DNA of 64,000 nt from Rhabditophanes sp. KR3021 (GCA_963281155.1 CAUJLY010000006.1:496001-560000), one strand, 5' to 3'. Counted from the stretch's first letter, positions 44,880-55,801 are shown. Numbers and translations are program-made. The notes: a model not told the origin generated them from the letters alone.

Positions 44880-45330
44880 GTTACAGGGATTTTGGTGGTC
44901 CAAACTTTATTTAACTTAAAACGGTGATTAAAGAAATGCGTCCACAATTTAATGAAAGAAAACAGTGTTGAAGAAAAAGGTCTTAATTAACAAAAAAAGG
45001 AATAAGGCATATAAAACGATGAGACATAAAAATAAATAGATGTGAGTGAGATGTTAGATAGAATTAGGATGTAACATGGACGAGAAAACCTGACGACGAT
45101 TCTCTTCGAAAATGGTTCCTGGAATGCAGTCACTTCGAAAGATAGTCTATCTCTACTTAAAAAATGGTAATTCATAGTGATATTTATTTTAACTTGTCTG
45201 ATATCTCAGGTAGATTAGTGGAGTTACATCTATCCACGTCACCTTTACTAAGCCCCCGCTCCCCTTGTTTCCTTGTTTTTCCCGACTTAAATAAATAAAG
45301 ACATATTCATACAAAATATCTATCATAACT
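44880..45330 (+). repeat. Interspersed repeat, probable 3' tail of a non-LTR element
   Basis: The part at 45197-45325 (GTCTGATATCTCAGG.. to ..AAAATATCTATCA) matches the insert at 41451-41575. The copy here extends further on its 5' side through a moderately GC-rich stretch with WTRKPDDDSLRKWFLE in an open frame. The shared 3' end and differing 5' ends fit a LINE or SINE. Exact limits unknown. Confidence 0.45.
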
Positions 45331-45467
45331 ATTGTCAAAAAAACGAATCATACCCAATTTGAACCCAATGCATGCATTGTAAACTAATAAAATATTTGTT
45401 AATCATACATCTTGTTTCAAAACCTTATAACCAAAAGATTCCTCTTTTAAAATCATTCTACCTAACA

Positions 45468-45959
45468 ATGAAAATAATAAGTGTTGTTTATGTCGGTTTA
45501 AGTTTATTTTCTATGATATTCATATTATGGGGTTTTGCATTTTGTGGATATACACTAACAGAAACTATGTGTAAATCAAGTTTGTCTGTTTTGGATTGGT
45601 CAAATATATCATATTATGAAGGAAATTTTATTTATTTTCAAATTCCTATTTTTATACTTGGACTGATATGTTCGATGGCAATTGTGATTTGTGAATATCA
45701 CAATAACGAAGATTCATGTATTCAACATATTAGTAAAAGAGTGATATATGGCACCAATTGTATGATTTATTTAATATTATGCGGGTATGAATATTATTTT
45801 ACCTTTGGTTATATTTCCACTTATCCTCGTATTACTACCGTAATTTATGGATGGTTGTGTGCGGCACTATTATACACCGGAATCGCAATTTCATTACTTT
45901 GTCAAGTCTTTTTTTATAAAGAAGAACGTGACGAATTTCGATTTGCACATAATATGTAA
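45468..45959 (+). CDS. Four-TM protein, 163 aa (second of three)
   Basis: Hydrophobic segments: ISVVYVGLSLFSMIFILWGF, FIYFQIPIFILGLICSMAIV, GTNCMIYLILCGYEYYFTF and IYGWLCAALLYTGIAISLLC, then a charged tail (YKEERDEFRFAHNM). The start is set at 45468 (MKIISVVY); upstream Met codons in the same frame lie in repeat-like sequence. Same topology and length as its two neighbours on the same strand but little sequence likeness. Function unknown. Confidence 0.55.
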   Translation: MKIISVVYVGLSLFSMIFILWGFAFCGYTLTETMCKSSLSVLDWSNISYYEGNFIYFQIPIFILGLICSMAIVICEYHNNEDSCIQHISKRVIYGTNCMIYLILCGYEYYFTFGYISTYPRITTVIYGWLCAALLYTGIAISLLCQVFFYKEERDEFRFAHNM

Positions 45960-46349
45960 GAATTTATCAATTGTAACAATATTGTTAATTTAACTCATTC
46001 ATTTTGATATCTGTTTTGTAAGCATAAATACATACTTTATAAACACAAATATCTATTTTTAATCTGATAAAACAAACTCATAAATTCTTTATTCAATTAC
46101 ATAAATGTGTAAAGCTCTGATTCACGGTTTATGTACATATCTTTTTTATGTCATTCTTAAAAATCTATTACTCTTATCAAATAATATTGTTAACAGCAAA
46201 ATGTAGTAATCAATTAATTTATTATGAATGAATAATGCAATGTTGATAATATTCTTGATTAAAAAGTCGTTAATATTTTAAATATAAAGATCTAAAGATC
46301 CATAAAATAATTACATATTTATCACATATTGCTTCTAACTAATTACAAA

Positions 46350-46811
46350 ATGACTCCGCTATTGGCTCATCGGATAATCGGTATTTTTAGTGTGTGTGGT
46401 TCTATAATAGGAACAATAATATTACTTATTGGCCACTTCACTGATTCATTAAACGTGCTCAATCCATATTATCAATTCCCTCTTATGATAGGGGCATTAC
46501 TTTTATCAACTGGAACTCTTTATTATATTTGGAAAGTAGAAGATCATATTCAAAGCAAAATCATAAATAGAAATCTCCTATTAATCCTTTACATCATCAA
46601 CCTAATTTATTTTGTTGGTTATTGTGCATTGAATGCTTGTTTATTCGGCAAATACAATTTTGAACCTGATATCGAATATTATTCTGTTTGGGCATTTTAT
46701 TTAGCATCCAAGATTTACATATGTGTTAGTGTTTGTGTTATATCCAACATAATATTGCATTTTTATTTTAATTTTAAAAATACTTCTGTTCATGAGAAGG
46801 AAGCTAAATAA
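46350..46811 (+). CDS. Four-TM protein, 153 aa (third of three)
   Basis: Hydrophobic segments: IIGIFSVCGSIIGTIILLIG, YYQFPLMIGALLLSTGTLYY, LLLILYIINLIYFVGYCALN and AFYLASKIYICVSVCVISNI, ending in NTSVHEKEAK. The ATG at 46350 is chosen (MTPLLAHR); an earlier ATG in frame is 21 nt upstream. Related to the protein at 44382 by the L-x-x-S-T-G/A-T-L-Y-Y segment and overall layout. Confidence 0.6.
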   Translation: MTPLLAHRIIGIFSVCGSIIGTIILLIGHFTDSLNVLNPYYQFPLMIGALLLSTGTLYYIWKVEDHIQSKIINRNLLLILYIINLIYFVGYCALNACLFGKYNFEPDIEYYSVWAFYLASKIYICVSVCVISNIILHFYFNFKNTSVHEKEAK

Positions 46812-46815
46812 ATAG

Positions 46816-46995
46816 ATCTCTGGCCTAGAATCGCAAAGCGATAATGAACTACTAAAGGAATTTGCCGGTAAGTTAAAAGTTGGTGCTTCAGGTAATATTA
46901 CAAAACCGACTGAGGATATTTATTTAATAGATTATTTTGACCTCAGTAGAGAAACCAGAAAAATGATAATTGGCATATTGGCGAATAACTGTTGA
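46816..46995 (+). other. Unidentified open frame after the four-TM genes
   Basis: 59 codons open in a frame different from the preceding gene: SGLESQSDNELLKEFAGKLK .. PTEDIYLIDYFDLSRETRKM and stop. It has no ATG at its start. Composition is protein-like. Perhaps a last exon of a decayed gene. Not recognised. Confidence 0.25.
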
Positions 46996-47546
46996 ATTAC
47001 ATGTAATAATGTTTCATTGACAATACGCATATTTCCTGCTTCAAAAAAATGTTTTCAATTGTATCAGCTTTCTGAAAATTATTTATGATTTAATTCGACA
47101 TTATTTTTTCTATCATTTGTTGCTGTGTTTTCTTAAATAAATAAATTTTTCCAAGTTAAGTTTTATGATCCACTACGATTCTCAATATTAAAACAAAGTT
47201 AATACAATCGCAAATAATCCTTCTACCTTATTCCAACTAAAATACATCTATAGAGAACAATTGTACCACAAAATAACACTACATCAATTTAACATAAGCG
47301 TACACAAAACTTTTATTCATCCTAAAATCAACATACAACAAACACAATGAGAATAAAATGATCACAACATTGATATTTTTAGTACACTGCCTCGATACTT
47401 TTATCAATATATTTATTTGTAAAATGAAGGTTAAATAACTGATAACAATTATTTGACGGGAAGGTATTATTGAACTTTTTGCGTTTGTGATTTAGTGGGT
47501 ATAAAAAGAAAATGATTTTTAGGTAAATTTATTCTATATTTTATTT
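46996..47546. other. Intergenic, nothing recognised
   Basis: AT-rich. The end includes a TATAAAAAG box (about 47501) and the acceptor before the SDR. Confidence 0.35.
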
Positions 47547-47548
47547 AG
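47547..47548 (+). promoter_or_regulatory. Probable trans-splice acceptor AG of SDR gene
   Basis: TATTTTATTTAG ends 7 nt before the ATG at 47556. Confidence 0.45.
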
Positions 47549-47555
47549 TTAAAAA

Positions 47556-48488
47556 ATGGCTTTTGCTGGGAAAGTTGTAATTGTAACAGGTTGGTTATTA
47601 TTAAATTAAATTATCTAAAATATTTTGCAGGAGGTAATTCTGGTATTGGGAAAGGAATTGTCCTTAAGTTTGCTGGAGAAGGAGCAATTGTTGTTGTTGT
47701 CGGAAGAAGTGACAAAACTCTTGAAGAAACTAAGAATGAAGTTCTTGGACGTAAAACTAAACCGGAAAACATTTTGCTTATCAAGGCTGATGTTTCTTTG
47801 AAGGAAGAAACACACCGTGTTATCGAGGAAACTGTCAAAAAATACGGAAGAGTTGATGTTCTTGTAAGTATATATTGTTTGCAATTTATTAATTCTTCAG
47901 GTCAATAACGCTGGAATTGGAAATGATCCAACATTATCTGATCCATTTTCAATTGAAAATTACGATGCTATCATGAATTTAAATGTCCGAGGAGTTATTA
48001 ACTTGTGCAAGGCAGCTACACCTTATCTTTTGAAAAGCCAAGGAAATATTGTTAACATTAGTTCTATTATTTCCACAATTCCAGTAAGTAAAATAAGCTT
48101 TATAAATTTATATTCCACTATTTAGAGCTCACATTCACAATTTTACGCTGTTTCTAAAGCAGCACTTGATATGTACACCAAATGCTTGGCTTCTGAACTT
48201 ACTCCACAAGGAATTCGTGTAAATTCAGTTAACCCAGGTGCCGTCTTGACTGCTTTCATGTCCAGAGTTGTTTCTAAACCTGGTATGGATGTTTCAATTG
48301 AGGATAGTAATAAATTAATTCTTGGATTGGTTCCAACAGTCCCAATGAAAAGATGTGGAGAACCCTCTGAAATTGCTGATGCTGTCGCTTTCTTGGCTGG
48401 GCCAACAGGTTCTTATATTTCAGGAATAACAATTCCTGTTGATGGCGGTGTCCTTATCGCAGATAAATATGCTGAAATTTTTAAATAA
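47556..48488 (+). CDS. Short-chain dehydrogenase/reductase (classical SDR), four exons, 270 aa
   Basis: Exons are 47556-47589, 47631-47863, 47901-48083 and 48126-48488. NAD(P)-dependent oxidoreductase with a Rossmann fold. The cofactor motif TGGNSGIGKGIV is split by the first intron. Also visible are VGRSDKT (end of beta-2), ADVS, VLVNNAGIGNDP (NNAG, junction of exons 2 and 3), NISSI, catalytic S..YAVSK (Tyr and Lys, exon 4), VNPGAV, and the C-terminal FLAG..GSYISGITIPVDGG. Similar to the SDR at 52887, with two shared intron positions plus one extra first intron. The substrate cannot be read from sequence. Confidence 0.93.
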
Positions 48489-49095
48489 TAATATTATTGC
48501 CAATTGCGAATAAATTCTGCCTTGTATAAAAAAATTAGAGGACATAAATGATGTAACAACACTAGAGAATTGATATTGATGATTTTTTCAGAATGCTAAG
48601 ATATTTGTGTAAGTTGTCATTTGTGAAAAAAATGAGTTATAGTCATAGTAAAAATCTTTAAGTTTTATCTCAGTCAAAGTATTCTTTAACTGAAGTTTAT
48701 GGTATACAGAATTAATCAAAAAGGACGGTTTTAACGTTCTATTAAATAAAGGCAGAATAGATTTGATATCAGTGGCCACTGATTATGAGGTTATTAAGTA
48801 ACCCAAAATAATCAGTGTTATAAGGATTTGGGCATAAGTATATGTTAAAAGAATTTAGGGAGAAAGATTAATAACAGAAACGGATAACATAGGGGGGATT
48901 AGTCGGTTATTAGGGGGAATGTGGTAAAATTCTCTATAGATTTGACTGAATTTATAGAGACGGTTTTGGATTGGAACGTAAGTACCTAAAATAGTTATAT
49001 TAAACCATCTCATATTTATTATAATTACAGTATTAAATTATAATGGCTATATAAGTGAATTTAAAAATATATACTATTTAATATTACATAGATCT
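48489..49095. other. Intergenic, nothing recognised
   Basis: Contains a G-rich stretch near 48890-48925 (runs GGGGGG, AGGGGGAA) that stands out in AT-rich DNA but has no interpretation. The minus-strand frame at 48588-48779 is unsupported. Confidence 0.35.
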
Positions 49096-50434
49096 TTAAG
49101 ACAAAGTAGTTGAGTTCGCCGCATGTGCAGTTACTATTGAAATATTGAGAATTAAATTTGAGATTATAGTTAGTAAAATTGATAATGAAAAGGTAATCAA
49201 AATTATAACCGGCATAATACATTCATTTGTAGGAATTAAACCTATAATTCGGCTTTTGTATGATGCGGAGTTAATTCTTTGGACAATTGCATTAGCCGTG
49301 TTATGTAATTTTTCATTCGTAGAAAACCAAATTTTTTTGGCATAAAGAATGTTATTACAATACAATCTCAAGTTTGAATGCACACTTCCCTGAGCATTTA
49401 ACAACCATTTTGCTAGAAAAATACTTGAAACAATTTGTAAATAAGCTTCAAATTTGTAAATAAAAGGAAATGTATTGCTTTTATATAGAGCTATGATCGA
49501 AAAAGATACTGATATTATAGTAATTGAATGTATAACAAGAGTATTGGTGACATCTTCCAAATTTTTTGCCACAAATGTAAATAGGTCCAGAAATATTAAA
49601 TTTTTTGATGCAATTAAATTGAGCTGATCTTGAGGATCTCCATTTTCCAATAATAATTTAGTTGCTTCAGTAAATTTCATAGACTCTTCTTCTATAGTCC
49701 AGTAGGTTAATAAATATAGAGAAATAAATACCATTGCAATAAAGCTAGCAAATATAGCTATAAATGAATCTAATATAGCTAGCCATTGATGGTCAAAAGG
49801 TGTCGTTCGAAAGTATTCAGGTTTTTTCATATCTTCTTCGTAATATAAAAAATTAACAATGCAAGTAATTATACTAACTCCGATATAAGTTGCTGATAAA
49901 AAAAAGAGTTTGGTCATATTAATCCTTTTGCGATTTCTTATCAAAATATCAATGGCAACATTAGACTCGTCTGACAACAATCTGTATTCAAAAACTTTGT
50001 GTATAAACGTTTTAAAAAAATTGTTTTGAGCCAACACTGTATACATCAAAATTACAACAAAGCCATTTGCTTTATAAGTGGTGTATATGAGTTGAGTTCC
50101 CCATTTTAAAGAAAGAGCCTACAATTAAAGATTATCTTTAGAGTAATTTACTTAAACAAACCATATCATTCCATGTGGTAATAGCTATATAAATTACTGA
50201 AGTTATCATAGGGATGATTACAATTATTGTTAAGAGCAAATATAAAATAGTTCTCACAGCCTGGCTTTTCGTTGATTTTTCTTTAATATTAAGAATACGA
50301 ATTATTTTGAATAGATAATACACCGGACTGTAGATGCTTTTTAATAATTTCTCATATTCGATTTCGTTTCCAAAAGATCGTTCTTCGTCTTCTACATAAG
50401 GTTTGTTAAAAGTAGGATCAAAGTTTTTTGACAT
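49096..50434 (-). CDS. Gustatory-receptor-like multi-TM protein, two exons, 431 aa
   Basis: Exons (minus) are 50162-50434 and 49096-50118. The 43-nt intron uses GTTTGT..TTGTAG and joins ..TTWNDM to ALSLKW.. in phase 0. A long charged N-terminus (cytosolic) precedes seven hydrophobic stretches, including TILYLLLTIIVIIPMITSVI, LFFLSATYIGVSIITCIVNF, ILDSFIAIFASFIAMVFISL, VTNTLVIHSITIISVSFSII, FEAYLQIVSSIFLAKWLL and PVIILITFSLSILLTIISNL. Size, N-inside layout and the long loop before TM5 resemble the nematode GUR/DUF267-type relatives of insect gustatory receptors. No decisive motif, so family assignment is tentative. Confidence 0.6.
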
Positions 50435-51239
50435 ATTAATTCTAGAAATATAGAATTCAAATGTTCGTATAAATATCTGGGTAATGAGCGTTGAGGCACA
50501 TTATATATTAATTCTTACATTGTAATCAAAAACAATAAAATGTTTGTATTTGATATTAATAAAATTTGACATCATTTTAACGCCTTTAAATAAAATGTCC
50601 TATAAATTCGCCAAGTAATGTCTACAAAGAACTATTCTAGTGCTACAAATATTTTGTGTAACTAATGTAACATTTTTAAGTAATTAAAATGTTCGTAGGT
50701 AAATTATTTAACTTCCGTTGTTTACATAATTTTTTTATTTATTAAATAGATCAAAAATCTATCTTTATGAAATATACCCATTTTTTACAAAACTGTATTG
50801 TTCATTCTGAGTCATAAAATATATTTAGCAAAACTTACTGACTTCATTTAACCTATAGATTCAATTTCGGAGTTGACTTATATTTGTCTACTTATTAACC
50901 ATAAATAATTGAAAAAGTGTTAACCTAAAAATCGAGGACTAAAGCTAATTAATAAAGTCGATGACTATCTGTCTCATCAAATTATTTAATAAGTTAAACA
51001 AATAAATTTGAATGAACAACTTTGTAACATACTTTTCAATAAAAATGTAACTTATTTGTGTGTTTGCTTTGTTTGAAATCTATATAATTGATATGCTAAG
51101 ACTTTAAAATAAGTAACAATGGAAAACAATTTGGTATGAATCGTTTATTTAAAAGTGAGTATTATATAATTTATGAAAAATGTTTGAAAATAGTTATAAT
51201 CTAAAATTATATAAACAGGCGTTTTATTTTGTTCACCTC
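50435..51239. other. Intergenic, nothing recognised
   Basis: AT-rich 5' flank of the preceding gene. No supported frame. Confidence 0.4.
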
Positions 51240-51835
51240 ATTTTCTTCTTTTTCTAGCTAAAGATCTTTAATTTGAACGAGCTTTATATTTTCAAATTCT
51301 ACACGTCTTTCATTCTTTTTCTTTTCTGGAACAACAACTCCCAATTCACAGGGATGGAATTTGCCAGTTTAACAGTTGCGACTCTTCTTAATTGATCAAA
51401 AGCTGTGAACATACATTGACGACATTTGTGGTTTCCAAATGCCAAGCTTACTTCTTTATTCAGGATAAGAGTACCATAATTGCTTTAAGTCTTCGTCAAA
51501 GTTATCAAATTCAGTCAACTTCAGGTGCCCACTGTAGCATTGTCGATATGTTTTTTCCTTTTCAAAAAATACTGCTCCACAAAAAGTACACTTGTCATTT
51601 AATTCTCCCATAAAAAGAAGAGGGGATGAAAATACCAAATCTTATTTTGAATACACTTCCCAACAAAGCCAAGTCGAAGTTTGTTCCCCAGGCTCTATTT
51701 TGTTTGATAACGTCTTTATGTTGCCTTAGACGATCAACATACGTAACCCCATGCTTTTCAATCAAATCATGTCGTAAAGCTTCATTCCAACGTTTTTCCT
51801 CTTTATCAAATAAGATCCCTTTTTGATTAGATTAT
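51240..51835 (-). pseudogene. OTU-domain / Helitron-like mobile element relic
   Basis: GC-richer block with three consecutive frames on the minus strand. From about 51830: EEKRWNEALRHDLIEKHGVT, YVDRLRQHKDVIKQNRAWGT, NFDLALLGSVFKIRFGIFIP, which has the layout of the C-terminal part of an OTU cysteine protease (..W-G....LA....I.I). Next (51456-51638): KCTFCGAVFFEKEKTYRQCY-SGHLKL, a C-x-x-C-x-A..E....C..G.(V/L)-x-L block like the zinc ribbon in Helitron proteins. Then GNHKCRQCMFTAFDQLRRVA. OTU domains occur in Helitron2/Helentron-type elements. Frame changes mark it as dead. Confidence 0.45.
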
Positions 51836-52149
51836 TAATTTTTAAAACCGTCATTAAAATTTGAATTTGAATTAAATTTATTTATTATTAAGTAGAACAT
51901 GTAGTTAACACTATTTAATGAATGAATCATGAGAATGTTCTTGCCTATTAAAATTGAGTCTGCGTGAGGAATGATTGCTAACATGATTTGGATTAGAACA
52001 CTTTTGTTAACTTGATATGTTTATGCATAATAATAAGGAAAAATAATAATTTATATTTATTTAGATATTTATTTTGAAAATATCCTTATGTTTTATGCTG
52101 CTTTTTTCTTTTATTAGCATGTTCAAAATTATATCAACATCAATTTACT
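51836..52149. other. Intergenic, nothing recognised
   Basis: AT-rich spacer between two mobile-element-like blocks. Confidence 0.35.
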
Positions 52150-52850
52150 AACACATTTTCATGCTCTTTAAAATAGACATAAAATTGGCATATGCAATTG
52201 TCATCATGTTCCTGATTTTGATAAAAATATCTTGCAACTTTTTGAAAATGTACTTTTTTGTTTCTCGTCTCGTGATCAGCCTTGGCTCCAATAAAAAGGG
52301 GCTAGGAAAAAACATTCTTATTATAGTCTTTGATGCTCTTTTTAATGAGTTTAAGTTTGGGAACAACAGCTCCTTGTGTTTTCTTTTTTTGCAAAAATTG
52401 TTTTTTGACCCTGTCTAGATATGTGGTCTCCAGTACTCGCGAAACTTTCAATAAAATGAGCTGTAAAGATGGATTTCGCCCTAACTTTTTATGCTCTTTC
52501 TGGTGATTTTGACATCAATATCGCGAGATAATTTTGTGACATTACACATCCATTTCACTTATTTGATCAGGGCTCCTTCAGGTACCAACAAAATCAAAAT
52601 GTAAATATGAGGATGTACATAACTTTTTGCACTCTTTCAAATGAGTATCCTACTGAGCCTCTGCAACAAACAATTTTTTTCTACCTCCCTTTGACCTCGA
52701 AAAAATGGACCAAATTAAAAACAAAAAAGGTGGGTTCCTTAGAATCCTATGATGAACCCAAAACATGCTTAGCATTGCGAGTTTTTTCAATTTCTTGCCT
52801 ATTGCCATTTGTAAAGGATATAATAAATGCTTATAAAATATTCAAAAATA
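52150..52850 (+). repeat. Degenerate dispersed repeat with GCTCTTT core
   Basis: A motif of the form TTTT(C/A)ATGCTCTTTnnAATGA recurs at about 52158, 52331, 52489 and 52628, i.e. every 140-175 bp, with weak likeness between. The same motif appears again at 56439 and 57078. Several positions also share AAAATCAAAATGT upstream and a CCAAATTA(A/G)AAACAAAAAA stretch downstream (52711 and 56509). Open frames here (52161-52418, 52607-52870) are by-products. Confidence 0.5.
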
Positions 52851-52886
52851 TTTATTTCATCAATTTATAACAAACTTATTATTGAA

Positions 52887-53767
52887 TTATTTTTTGAATG
52901 TATCTCCCCACATGTCAATAGCCAAAACACCTCCATCAACAACAATAGATGCTCCAGAAATATATGAAGCTCCTGAACCAGCTAAAAATAAAGCAACATT
53001 GGCTACTTCATCAGGTTCAGCTAAACGTTGAATGGGAATACGTGGTTCGATCGAATTTTTGACAATGTCTAAACCTTCATCATGTGAAATTGGCTTATCT
53101 TTAGTTGAGAAAAAGTTGGAATAAAAAGCTGTTTTGATGAAACCTGGATTAAGTTCATTAACACGAATACCATCACATGTAAGTCTGGAAGCAAGTGACT
53201 TTGTGTACATATGCAAAGCTGCCTTGCTCATTGAATAATATGGTGTATATGATGCCTACAAAAATATTTAATACGAAGTAAATTATGTAATTTACTGGTC
53301 TAAAAGCAGCAATTGAACAAATATTTATAATACATCCTTTACTCTTCTGAAGTTGTGGAATACATGCATTAGTCATATTAATGACTGATCGAACATTTAC
53401 ATTGAAAATAAAATCAAAATTTTCAATTTCTTCAGGATCTCTAATATTTGGATTATTTCCCATTCCAGCATTATTAATCTAAAATCAATGCATTTAAAAA
53501 AATTATCTTTAAATTTACCAAAATATCAATCCTCCCAAACTTCTTAATAGTATCATCAACTATACGTTGAGGAACACTATCAAGCGTAACATCTGCCTCA
53601 ATCAAAAACAACAGACTATTCTTTCTTAAATCACTTTCAGGAGTCTTAGAAGCAGTTTTATCAGCAATAACAACTGATGCACCTTCATTCAAAAATTTAG
53701 TAGCAATAGATTTACCTATTCCAGAACATCCTCCTGTAACAATACAAACTTTGCCTTCAAAAGCCAT
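52887..53767 (-). CDS. Short-chain dehydrogenase/reductase (classical SDR), three exons, 266 aa
   Basis: Exons (minus) are 53519-53767, 53296-53478 and 52887-53255. TGGCSGIGKSIA cofactor motif, ADKTASK, ADVTL, ILINNAGMGNNP (NNAG built across intron 1), NICSIAAFRP, then catalytic YYSMSKAAL (Tyr, Lys), LNPGFIKTAF, and SYISGASIVVDGG. Paralogue of the SDR at 47556, from which it lacks only the first intron. The other two intron positions are identical. Convergent or divergent metabolic role unknown. Complete. Confidence 0.93.
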
Positions 53768-54901
53768 GGTTAATAATGGATTAATTGACAGGGAAGTCTT
53801 TTATATGACATTAAATGGAAATAATACAAAATATTTTTGAAGAAAACAGATCATAATATTTTGATGAACTTTCAAATAATATTGCTTGTTTATGTTGCTA
53901 AGTTTTTGCATGGATGTTGTTTTGATTAATTGTTTATTTATTCCTTCCTATCAAAGGACCTGATTGTGTAGCTAAGCAATTTACGAATTGGATACAACTA
54001 TATGTAGAGATTGGAGGTATTGTTAAGGAAAAGCCGCGCACTTTGTATTACATGAATGAAGATGAAATTGAATTGGTCAAACAATATAAGTTCAATTTAC
54101 CAGTTGGATATTCATTAAGTGATTACTGCACAGTTATTAACATTTTGATAGTCTTTTAGCACTGACAGTATACTGTTAGTAACTGGCGATTTTATCCGTA
54201 TATCCTTTTCATGTAATACCATTTTTAATTTATTTTTCTTTTTTGCAACAATTTGAATAAATTGCATGGCAGTTTTGTCAAGTATTAACTCTTAGTAGAT
54301 TATTATTTATTTAAACATTCAAACACCAGATCTTTTATTATTATATTTCATGTTATTTAAGTGGGATGATTCACAGGCATACGTCTGCAACTCACAAAGT
54401 GATCAGGTACTAAATAGTAGTGTTATGAGGAAAACATATCATAACAACCTCAATTAGGAGTCTCGCCATATTAATTAATGCCGTGTCTATTTTTAACATA
54501 ACATTTATGATCAATAATCATGTTTTGTATTTCATTCATTTATAATTATTACTCATTATAGAACCTAATCTAGTCAAAATATTAAACCCAGTCACGTATC
54601 GTCGGATAGTAGTGAAGTGAGTAAACTTCTATATGTTATTGTGCCATTAATATGTCATTGTTTATACTTTTTGTATATTGTTTGTGATCTAATGATAAAA
54701 GGTTTAAAAAGATTGTGATTTTTGTATAGTTGTTAACAGTCTATTGTAGTTTGCTTAACACCTACAACCGGAGAGGAGTCAGCCCATAACAGTTATCTTA
54801 GAAACTGTAATGTTTATATAAAAACGTAAAAGAAATGTTAAATATTTTTTATTATAGCTATAAACGATATTGGGACTAATTACAAGCATCAATTTAGTTA
54901 G
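53768..54901. other. Intergenic with one coding-like fragment
   Basis: Plus-strand frame 53953-54159 (GPDCVAKQFTNWIQLYVEIG, KEKPRTLYYMNEDEIELVKQ and stop) looks like real protein but has no start or partner exons, so it may be an exon relic or mobile-element debris. The rest is AT-rich. Confidence 0.3.
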
Positions 54902-55214
54902 AAATAATTAATATTTCTTAAGGAATAAATGTGATACCAGTTAATTTTAAGATTATAAATATAAGAGTATTTAATATTTATTAAAGAATAAATGTGATAA
55001 CAGTCAATTTTAAGATTACAAATATGAGAGTAATTAATATTTCTTAAGGAATAAATGTGATAACAGTCAATTTTAAGATTATAAATATGAGAGTAATTAG
55101 TATTTCTTAAAGAATAAATGTGATAACAATCAATTTTAAGTTTATAAATATGAGAGTAATTAATATTTATTAATGAATAAATGTGATAACAGTCAATTTT
55201 GAGATTATAAATAT
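54902..55214 (+). repeat. 63-bp tandem repeat, five copies
   Basis: The phrase GAATAAATGTGATA(A)CAG begins at 54923, 54986, 55049, 55112 and 55175, exactly 63 bp apart. Each unit reads roughly TTAATATTTCTTAA, GGAATAAATGTGATAACAG, TCAATTTTAAGATTATAAAT, ATGAGAG. Units differ by a few bases. Minisatellite about 150 bp upstream of the next gene. Confidence 0.95.
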
Positions 55215-55346
55215 GAGTTTAACAGCTATGATTTTTCATTAAGTATCATTCGCCATTAGAAACTTGTTGTACCATTAACACGTAAAATTTTATTTCATGT
55301 TCTTCACTTTATATTATTATTTTTAAATTTATTGATAATTTCATTT

Positions 55347-55348
55347 AG
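55347..55348 (+). promoter_or_regulatory. Possible trans-splice acceptor AG
   Basis: AATTTCATTTAG ends 15 nt before the ATG at 55364. Confidence 0.35.
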
Positions 55349-55363
55349 ATTTACAATATAAAT

Positions 55364-55801
55364 ATGGATATTACCAGCTCTATTCGTCAATTTGCTGGCA
55401 TTGCCGAGTCTATTTTTAGAGATTTAAGTATCATGGACAAAATGGGTCCACTTAGAAATGAACATATTCGTCAACTTGCTCAGATGATTGATCAAATTAG
55501 ACCACTTGCCCATAACGCCAGTAATTTTCTTCAACTTGGTTATAGAATCAGACAAGATTCACGCGTTTTACAACTTTTGAGGACTAATCGGGAACTCGAA
55601 TTTCATATCCAATGTATTGAACAAGCTATCAGGGATGCTGACAATATTCGTAGAATTATTGCGCAAATGGGAAACATTCGTAATGTTACTGATATCAATA
55701 CAATTGACAGACCAATCACTGACATTTCCAATCTTGCAGATAATATGCAAAATACTCGTCAAGAAGCTAGCGCTATCGAGAACATTCTCAGACATGGATA
55801 A
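55364..55801 (+). CDS. All-helical protein, 145 aa, family unknown
   Basis: Single exon, no signal peptide or membrane segment. The sequence is long amphipathic helices with regular Ile/Leu spacing: SIRQFAGIAESIFRDLSIMD, HIRQLAQMIDQIRPLAHNAS, LEFHIQCIEQAIRDADNIRR, and at the end DISNLADNMQNTRQEASAIE. Isoleucine, Gln and Asn are frequent. Codon use is protein-like throughout. Coiled-coil or SNARE-like bundling is possible, but no family could be named. It follows the 63-bp minisatellite. Confidence 0.6.
   Translation: MDITSSIRQFAGIAESIFRDLSIMDKMGPLRNEHIRQLAQMIDQIRPLAHNASNFLQLGYRIRQDSRVLQLLRTNRELEFHIQCIEQAIRDADNIRRIIAQMGNIRNVTDINTIDRPITDISNLADNMQNTRQEASAIENILRHG

Noticed and set aside
47611..47884. 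Two minus-strand frames
   Set aside because: Antisense of SDR exon 2.
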